From the NCBI GenBank assembly GCA_031772625.1, contig CM062816.1, forward strand, positions 629,999,269 to 630,063,268: DNA of 64,000 bases, read 5' to 3'. Shown piece after piece: positions 56,810 through 64,000 of this stretch. This stretch comes from Pinus tabuliformis (lineage: Eukaryota > Streptophyta > Pinopsida > Pinales > Pinaceae). The notes below the pieces were generated by a model that saw only the letters and a list, made by a program, of their open reading frames with translations, was not told the DNA's origin and searched no databases. Made by a program: the position numbers and the translations under genes. Within the stretch, counting starts at the first letter, position 1, and each line of letters begins with the position of its first letter.

Positions 56810-58960
56810 AAGGTAGTTCCTAAGAAATTTTGGAGGCAGATTCTGGCTAGGAAAACTAAAAATAATAATAAAATTGCTTTTCACAATTGGAATTCTTATT
56901 TTGAGAAGCTCTATGAATCTCCAAATGTCATGGATAACTTTGAAACCCTACCCACAACAAAAGAAGTTTTCTCTCTAGAAGACATTGATTTTGGGGTTAA
57001 ACGCCTGGCTAATGGGAAAGCTAAGGACATTGAAGGTTACTAGGCAGAAATCTTAAAAATTGGAGGCTCCATCCTCATCCCCCACATCCACAACCTTTTC
57101 AATCAAGCAGTCAAGCAAGGGTTCCCTAAGCTATGGACTGAGAGCCTCATTATCCCTATTTTTAAAAATGGGGATACAAATAACCCCTCTAATTATCGGA
57201 CAATTATGATGAGCCCTCTCTTAGCTAAGTTATATCGTAGTGTTTTGGAAAAGAAGTTGAGCATATTGCTCGAAAGTGAAGGTAAGCAGGCTAAAGGCCA
57301 AGCGGGTTTTAGAAGGCATCAATGAACAACAAACCATCTCGTTATGATTAAGATCATTGTGGAGGAATATCGTCATGATAAATCCAATCTCTTTTGTTTC
57401 TTTGTGGAGTTTAGAAAGGCTTTCGATACGGTTCCTAAAAGCAACCTTTGGAATAGATTAGGAGAGCTAAAGGTTCCTTTCGAGTTGAGAGCTGCCACTA
57501 TTAGGTTTACGAGAATGTAATTGTCAAGCTAAAGAGTACCGAGGGGTGGTTGAAAGATATTAAGTGTAATATCAGAGTTAAACAAGGTTCACCCCTCTCC
57601 CCTACCCTATTTGGCATTTACATTGACAAGCTCAAAGGTTATTTAGAGGAAGTAGGATGTGTCAGCATGATCTTAGCTGGGATAGTCATCATCCTTCTTC
57701 TCTATGCTAACAATATTATTCTCCTCACAAGGTGTCCATTTGATCTTGATAAGCAACTTAGGCTTCTTAAGGATTTCTGCTCTACCATGGGTATGACTGT
57801 TAACACTGATAAAACAAAAGTTATGATTATCAAATCCAAGAAGGACACCTACACTAATTTTATGTATGACAATAATAACCTAGAAGAAGTCTATTCCTAC
57901 AAGTACCTAGGAATTGATATTCATCACAAGCTCAACTAGAACTATAACATTCAGAAAAGGATTAATAGGTGTTGGAAAGCTTACTTTGGTCTTGAAAATA
58001 ATTGTAAAACGGCAAACCTCATAATGTGGGATAAAAAGAAGTTCCTCTTTGAAACTTTAGTCACTCCTGTTATCTTATATGGATGTGAAGTTTGGGGTTG
58101 CATCATCTCTAGAGAATCCTGGAGAAATATAGAGCAAATCCAAAAGCGCTTTATAATGTATAACCTAAAAATTAAAAGAAATACACCCTACCCTATTCTC
58201 CTTATAGAATTATGTCTTTCCCCTATCGAGAGCCTAGCTATTACTAGGCTTCTATTATACAAGCACAAGCTCAATAACATAGGAGATCACAGACTTCCTA
58301 AGCTAGCTTTATATTCCAGCCAAAACCACCTAAGGCTCAAACGGGGGTGGTATAAAGGCACAAGCGTCTAGTTAAACAATTGGGAGATCAACGAGAATGA
58401 TGCATTGCAAAACATTAATAACATTAAAAATATTGTTACTTCTAAGTTCAAAGAAAAAATGTGGTGTGAGACACATTTAGCAGCTAAAAGAAAATTAAGT
58501 TATTATAAGAAGGTCATCAACCCCACCCTAGAAGATCAAAGGTGTCTCTCTTTTTTAGCTAGCTCAAAGAAGAAAATTAATATAGTGAAGATTAGAATGA
58601 ACTCTCATGAGCTCCATAGTGAAATAGGTCATTGAGTAGTTCCTAAAACACCATGGATAGAAAGGATCTCCCATCTCTGTGAGAATAGGAACATTGAGGA
58701 TGAAAATCGTTTCCTCTTAGAGTGCCCCACATACAACCACATTAGATCTTAGTTTCATAATCTCTGTCGCAATACTAACCTTCCTAGCCTTTTACAATGT
58801 CAAAATTATAGTGAGCTTGGTTGGCTTCTCCCCAAGATTTTTGAGCATAGGAATAAAATCTTAAATCAAACTAAATAATTTGATTCTTTAGGTCTCATAC
58901 ACCAAAGTTTGGTCTCAGTGGACGTTAACCATCATCATTAACATCATCAATATATTTGAG
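56810..58960 (+). mobile_element. Truncated LINE inserted in duplication unit 2
   Basis: About 2.15 kb with only the RT and C-terminal part of ORF2; no endonuclease is present, as for 5'-truncated LINEs. The 3' end runs into ATCATCATTAACATCATCA (58930-58948), a short-repeat tail. The collinear site in unit 1 near 54180 lacks it. Confidence 0.8.
56815..58878 (+). pseudogene. LINE ORF2 relic: RT and C-terminal Cys motif
   Basis: In order: KKFWRQILARKTKNNNKIAF (56827), IIPIFKNGDTNNPSNYRTI, MMSPLLAKLYRSVLEKKLS, GQAGFRRHQ, LFCFFVEFRKAFDTVP, VKQGSPLSPTLFGIYIDKL (57580), LLLYANNIILLTRC (57700), KYLGIDIHHKLN, VILYGCEVWGC, and near the end RISHLCENRNIEDENRFLL then ECPTYNHIR. The catalytic residues are lost: FVDF has become FVEF and YADD has become YANN. 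The C-terminal Cys/His motif lost its first Cys. Frame changes and stops are frequent. Confidence 0.9.
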
Positions 58961-59710
58961 ATATGCATATTAGCCTCATTAAATGATTTATTTTTAAATG
59001 ATCTAAATTGATAATGTAAAATCTAAAAATAATTTTTTTAACCAATTTTATATTTATAATAAATATATATTAAATTATATAAAAATGTTAATTTTTATAT
59101 AAATATATTTTTTAAGTTTACTAATATTATTATTATTATATTATTATTTTTTTAAACTATTTTATTTTTATAATAAATATAAATTAAATTATATATAAAT
59201 GTTAATTTTTATATAAATATATTTTATAAGTTAACTATTATTATTACTATTATTATTGTAATCTTAATCTTAGACTTTCTTTTTAAGAATATCTAATAGT
59301 GAGGTATTCACATACAAAGAATATTTGAATCATTAGAATAAAAATATTAATTAGGTATCTAGTGTTTATGTTTCTTTAAATTAGAAAAATGTTTTGAGTT
59401 ATTTATGATTGTTAATGTATGGAGAGAACATAAATCATGACGATATTGATCTAGTTAATTTGTATTCTTTGTGATGAATGTAGAGGTTAATGAATTGTAT
59501 TTGGAATAAAAGATAGAGAAGAAATATAAGGATATAAGTAATTATATATATATATATATAAATGATGAAAGCATAGGTTATTGAGCTAGATTTGGAATAA
59601 AAGATGACATATAATGTATTAAATCTAAGTATATAAGTAACTGATCATAAAAAAAGTGTCCTATGGTGTAATTAAAACAATATAAACATATATAAAATAA
59701 AATTATGTAT

Positions 59711-61300
59711 GAAATATGTTGTAGGAAATATTTTAAATTATACACAGTATTTTAAAGAAGGAAGTTAATTCTATTGATTATATGGAACCAATTCAAGAGT
59801 ATAGGGAAAACAACTGACTAAGCTAGATAAGAAGAAATCTCAAAATTGAAATTATATTTTCATTAAGGGAATTAGGTTGGTTGATTATATGAGTGTTGCA
59901 AAGAAGAATCCCATGGACCTAGTTATATAGTATTGCAAAAGGGAGAAAATAATTTAGACGAGAAGAAATCCTAATATTTAGGAGAAATGTTTGTAAGAAG
60001 CTTTAAATTGAGGCATTAGTTATGAAAAAATATAAATAGAGTGAGAAAAAAAAGAGGATGAGGGTAAGAGAGTTTCTAATACACATAATGAGTGACAAAG
60101 GAAAAATTAGGAGGCTAAGAGTATTGCTAAGAAATATTATTGTACGTGTACTCTGTAATTAGAGGTGCCAATCATGGCAATTTCTTTTTTTATCTTTAGG
60201 GGAAACTAAAAATGAAAAAGAACTTATGCATCAGGTTATGAGATTCTACAAATAATTAGGCTAATGAATATGTTTTTTCTTTGATCCAATATAGTGAATG
60301 TAAACATAGTAAGAAATCTAATTGACATTTGTGACTCAAGTGAAATCATTAGCCCAATAATCTCAAAGTAGACTCCTTCTAGTAGTAAGATAATATTTTT
60401 AATTACAAGGATTCGAATGAAGAATCAGATATTCCATAAAGTCCCATTTATCCATGCATTAAGAGAACATAATCTACAAGGGTAGGCTCCTACAAATGAA
60501 GCAACCAATCAAAGTGTTGGAGTGTTGTTGACGGGCCAAAATGTTCCACCAACGGTAAGGGGATCTCTCCATTGCAAAGCCCCAATTACACCCTATACTA
60601 TTTGGAATAGGAATCTTATTCATTATGTCATTTGGAACAGAAGTCGCATCCAGTATGTTGGTGTGATTTCCATCTTGCTTGTTTTAAGATTTTCATTGCT
60701 CAAAATGGGAAAAAAATAAGAAAACTAATATGGATTTTGATAAATACAAGTTAAATAGCTTTTTGAAATGAGTTTCAAATAGTATGCACAAAGCACTACT
60801 ACATTCAAGGTGAATGACATTTATGTCTAGAACAAGAATGTTAGCATACTTCAATGAAGATACATGGATAATAAATTATTCGTTTATTCGTTTATAATTA
60901 TTTTACAGTAAAAATGATTATTAAAACATAAGTAGCATAAAAAATCAAATAATATGTGCGTTAGAAGCAATGGAATAGGTCATTTTATTTAACACATGTA
61001 AAAGAAAACACATACCATCAAATCACCAAGAGATGGGTCTATGAATGCTTAACAGTACATGCATGAAATTGTTCACTTGGCTCCATGAGCTTTTTCATAT
61101 TAAATAGAAATGTCTAATGCAACATTACAAGAAGTATTCATAAAATCCAATAGTGGAGATGCGAACCTATCACTTGCTTTGTCAACAAAATTATAATATC
61201 TCTAAACAAGGCTCTCATAATGAAATTCAAAACATAAAAATCCCTCTGCTTTAACTATGAGGCTATATTTATAAAAAGTAAGGTGACCTTTCACCTTCCT
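59711..61300. other. AT-rich region without recognisable genes
   Basis: Scattered short frames only; nothing resembles a known family. A small local repeat (ATTTGGAATAGGAATC / ATTTGGAACAGAAGTC) lies at 60599-60650. Confidence 0.5.
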
Positions 61301-63880
61301 CTGTGAAGCTTTCACTACCTTCGTGACCTTTCGACTTGTACTTGAATTTTCATATTTCTAATTTCAAATATTTTATTTGCAAAATTAAAAAATTAATAAT
61401 AAAGTGGATTGATGCCATGCGATGCATCATAGGAATTTATGGTTCTTCAATGTAAAGTTTTTAGACACCTTGTATTCAATAGCCACCTCTCTCACCTTAT
61501 GTCAAAATTCACAATAATATGTCACCGTACATTCTAATTCATCAGGAAGTAATGTCTTCAACTCTATTTGGAACGAGCTCAAAGTAATTCATAGTTTAGG
61601 ATGTAGCTTCATAGGTTATGCAAACAGACGACATCATAGGATCCTTTGCAACCTCCTAATGATTCTACATAGCAGCCTTCCTCATGGGATCTAATGCTTC
61701 TTGAATCTCCCGCTTAATATCTTCTCTCAGCCTCACTTCCGATGGTGCACTAATAAAATCTACTTTATGTACTTCGACTAGGTATTACAATCCATTATGA
61801 AGTTTATGATAAGAAAATATTTTCTTGGCCATGCTTTTACTCGGCCTATTGTGTGACTACATGAACATCCTTACCTCCACCCTATCTATTTTAGCATCCA
61901 GTTTATGTGTTGGGAAGCTTTGTTGGTGCATTAGGATATTTCTTACTTCATTCCTAAATGTAATCTACGGTTTATTGTTCTAATTTGATCATCTTTTCTC
62001 TTCCACATAATTCTCTTTGATTTTTTATTATAGTTGTTACTTTATGCAAGATTGTGATTTCATCATATCCTTGATTTATTATCTCCAATTCTCTGAAGTC
62101 CTTAAGAATCTTTTTGTGCAGAATTTCTTGGTTAAATTTTGTAGCAGATAGGTTTTGATTTTCCACGTGAAGTTTCTCATTTTTCCATTCTACAATGACT
62201 AATTATCCCTTTAAGCTTTCAAACTATTTGTATAAGTGATCAACATTATTTTCTATTGCATCTATGAATGCCATGTTGATAAAATATATGGTTATAGGGT
62301 TGGTCCTTGTATGTATCACAAGATATGTTTCCAAGGTGACTAACATCAACTTCTCTGGTTGATTAGGGTAATGCTTCCACATTTCCTGGCTAATCATGAA
62401 CTTGGATTGGTCAAATTTAAAGTTCGAGGTATCCAATATCATGTAGTAAAGTTCCTTTCCCCCAAATAATTATTGAGGTACTTATTGAGAGAGAGGGGGG
62501 AAACTTAATTATACTCTTTCTCTACATATGAGATTTTGGTACAAGTTTACCTAGGCATGCTATGCTACCTACCTTAATCTAAGCTACCTACCACCAAGGC
62601 ACACTATCTATTAGGGTTTATTATTTGGTCAGCAAAAGAGGATCTTCAATTCTAGGTCCACTAGAATATGATACCCACTCCATTGATAGGAAGATTCCAT
62701 CCAATAATGGGTATGAGAGGTCAAATATTTAAGGTAGGCATTATTGTCTTGATTTTTCAATCCTTCAATACAGATTCTTCTTCTAATTTATCTTTGACCT
62801 CCTTTGGAATCATATCTATGATAACACAACTCTCCAAACTTGAGGCTCTCTAACTCTTGTGTCTAAGCTTCTAGATCCTTGAGATTCTTTATATTGTATG
62901 ATGCTATGCACAATGGTAAAGTTGGCTAAGGATACTTATTTTCCTTTTGAAATGAATTGGATGACCTTGTAGAAGGTCGGTATGCAACCTTTTGCATTAC
63001 CACATTGTCAGAAATAATGGTAGTTGGTGGGGACTTTTATATGCAATTAATACCCTTGTCAATGTTTCGTCAATAATGATAAACCAATCAAAAACTGCAA
63101 GAAATGATGCTCTTTCCCTCTTGGACATGCAAGGTCGTTCTCTCTATAAAATATTTTGGTATAGTATTGAGATGAAATATTTTGTAATATAGGGATAAGC
63201 TCTTGTGTAACCTATTACTGATATTAGTTTACAATATATATGCACATGTGGTACAATCATTGGAAAATATCCATTTCCATCCCATCTTTGAAAACTCACG
63301 TTGTGCACAAGCTCCATCTATTAAGTAGGAAGCCATGTAGAACTCAGGTTTCTCACCTTCTACTAGAGTTTTTTCTCTTCCAACACAGGTTTTGAGTGAG
63401 GATGTTATGCGGTCGATCTAGTTGAATATTGTTCCTTTGATAGCACAACTAGATATCATATGAACCCAAGTTTCTTGAAAGAACTTGACATCTTCTATCC
63501 CATAGATTCTGCAACACATAACCATATTGATATACCATTATGAGCATTTTTATTTTGTATATTCCTCAATCCTTTTGTATGAACTTGTTGTGTTCTTTCC
63601 ACCCTTATTTAAGACTTTCTTTAGTAGAACCTTTGAGGTTGTAATAACACCTTGGGCTAAGATAATATTACAGTAGATGAAATTTATAATACATAGAAAT
63701 ATCTCTTTGTTGATATGAGGCCAATGGTTCACCTTTAGTAATCTTGACTATCATATTCTCATCACCTGTATATTGAAAATCCATTCCAATGCCTCAACAC
63801 AAGCAAAAATAGGGGTGTGAGCAGGCCACATGTGAAATTTAGACTTTTGATATTAGCTTAAACATCTTCTGTCTGTTCCT
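61300..63880 (-). pseudogene. Relic of the LTR accessory-protein family on the minus strand
   Basis: On the minus strand near 63340-63230, EKPEFYMASYLIDGACA then FSKMGWKWIF parallels PPFFMCAYVMDTICFGS then FPLMGWKW in the LTR ORF of gypsy B (24495-24580). Further along, 62460-62225 (DTSNFKFDQSKFMISQEMW, YLVIHTRTNPITIYFIN) and 62170-61972 (NEKLHVENQNLSATKFNQ, LRELEII-like and KVTTIIKNQREL) give a charged, coiled-coil-like C-terminal part at a comparable place. Stops and frame changes are frequent. The match to B is clear over a short block and weak elsewhere, so the limits are approximate and it may belong to another gypsy family running off the right edge. Confidence 0.5.
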
Positions 63881-64000
63881 CCTCTTGGAATTTACTTTTA
63901 TATGGCTATCCATAATAAAGGTATTGATTTATTTCTCTAACAAACTATATCTTTGAGGATTGACACTTTCGATTTGAGACTATCAAATCCTAATTCAATG

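Larger units (their letters stand above)
55299..59710. repeat. Segmental duplication, unit 2 (with LINE insertion)
   Basis: Collinear with unit 1 on both sides of the LINE: 56018-56800 matches the DNA after the first gene, and 58950-59710 matches 54180-54840 (AATATATTTGAGATATGCAT, then TACAAAGAATATTTGAATC, then TTGATCTAGTTAATTTGTAT). Unit 1 therefore preserves the empty insertion site. Confidence 0.8.

Noticed and set aside
1..64000. tRNA, rRNA or organellar sequence
   Set aside because: No stretch with tRNA-like cloverleaf landmarks or recognisable ribosomal or plastid sequence was noticed on reading both strands; a covariance-model scan would be needed to be sure.

Overview
The window reads as nuclear intergenic DNA from a large plant genome, most likely a conifer. 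Base composition is AT-rich, nearly all recognisable protein similarity belongs to decayed retrotransposons, and a Penelope-like element with a GIY-YIG domain is present; among land plants that element type is known mainly from conifers. The species cannot be fixed from sequence alone. Family calls below come from reading translated motifs by eye, not from database searches.

Layout. 1-8818: 3' part of a Ty3/gypsy element (A) running off the left edge: RT-RNase H-integrase, a hairpin array, a non-coding 3' region, and a probable long 3' LTR carrying a ~1,000-codon accessory ORF. 9.1-10.4 kb: minus-strand gypsy gag relic. 10.4-13.45 kb: tandem repeats, a long TA microsatellite and unassigned DNA. 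13.5-22.8 kb: a Ty1/copia gag-pol relic (F), split by a retroposon (E) that encodes only a DUF4283/zinc-knuckle protein and has a 14-bp target duplication; E is itself split by a complete copia element (D, target duplication TAGAG).

22810-43852: a complete, dead gypsy element (B) with a matching 5-bp target duplication (ATAAT) and very long LTRs of about 4.87 kb. Each LTR carries the remains of a ~985-codon ORF. Its internal region has gag, protease, an extra RNase H placed before RT, then RT and the start of RNase H. A chromovirus (C, 32066-37873) is inserted in the RNase H, and a deletion removed the rest of B's RNase H and integrase together with the end of C's 3' LTR.

44-47 kb: tandem repeats and AT-rich DNA. 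47-49.3 kb: a second DUF4283-only retroposon on the minus strand. 49.8-51.6 kb: a minus-strand Penelope-like element with a broken RT catalytic site. 52.3-59.7 kb: the only host-like gene family, a tandem segmental duplication of an AP2/ERF-like gene (one readable copy, one pseudogene, one fragment), with a LINE inserted only in the second unit. 61.3-63.9 kb: minus-strand relic of the same accessory-protein family found in B's LTRs.

Together the window is a fossil record of nested insertion, deletion and probable C-to-T decay. Its most unusual theme is accessory proteins coded inside giant gypsy LTRs.
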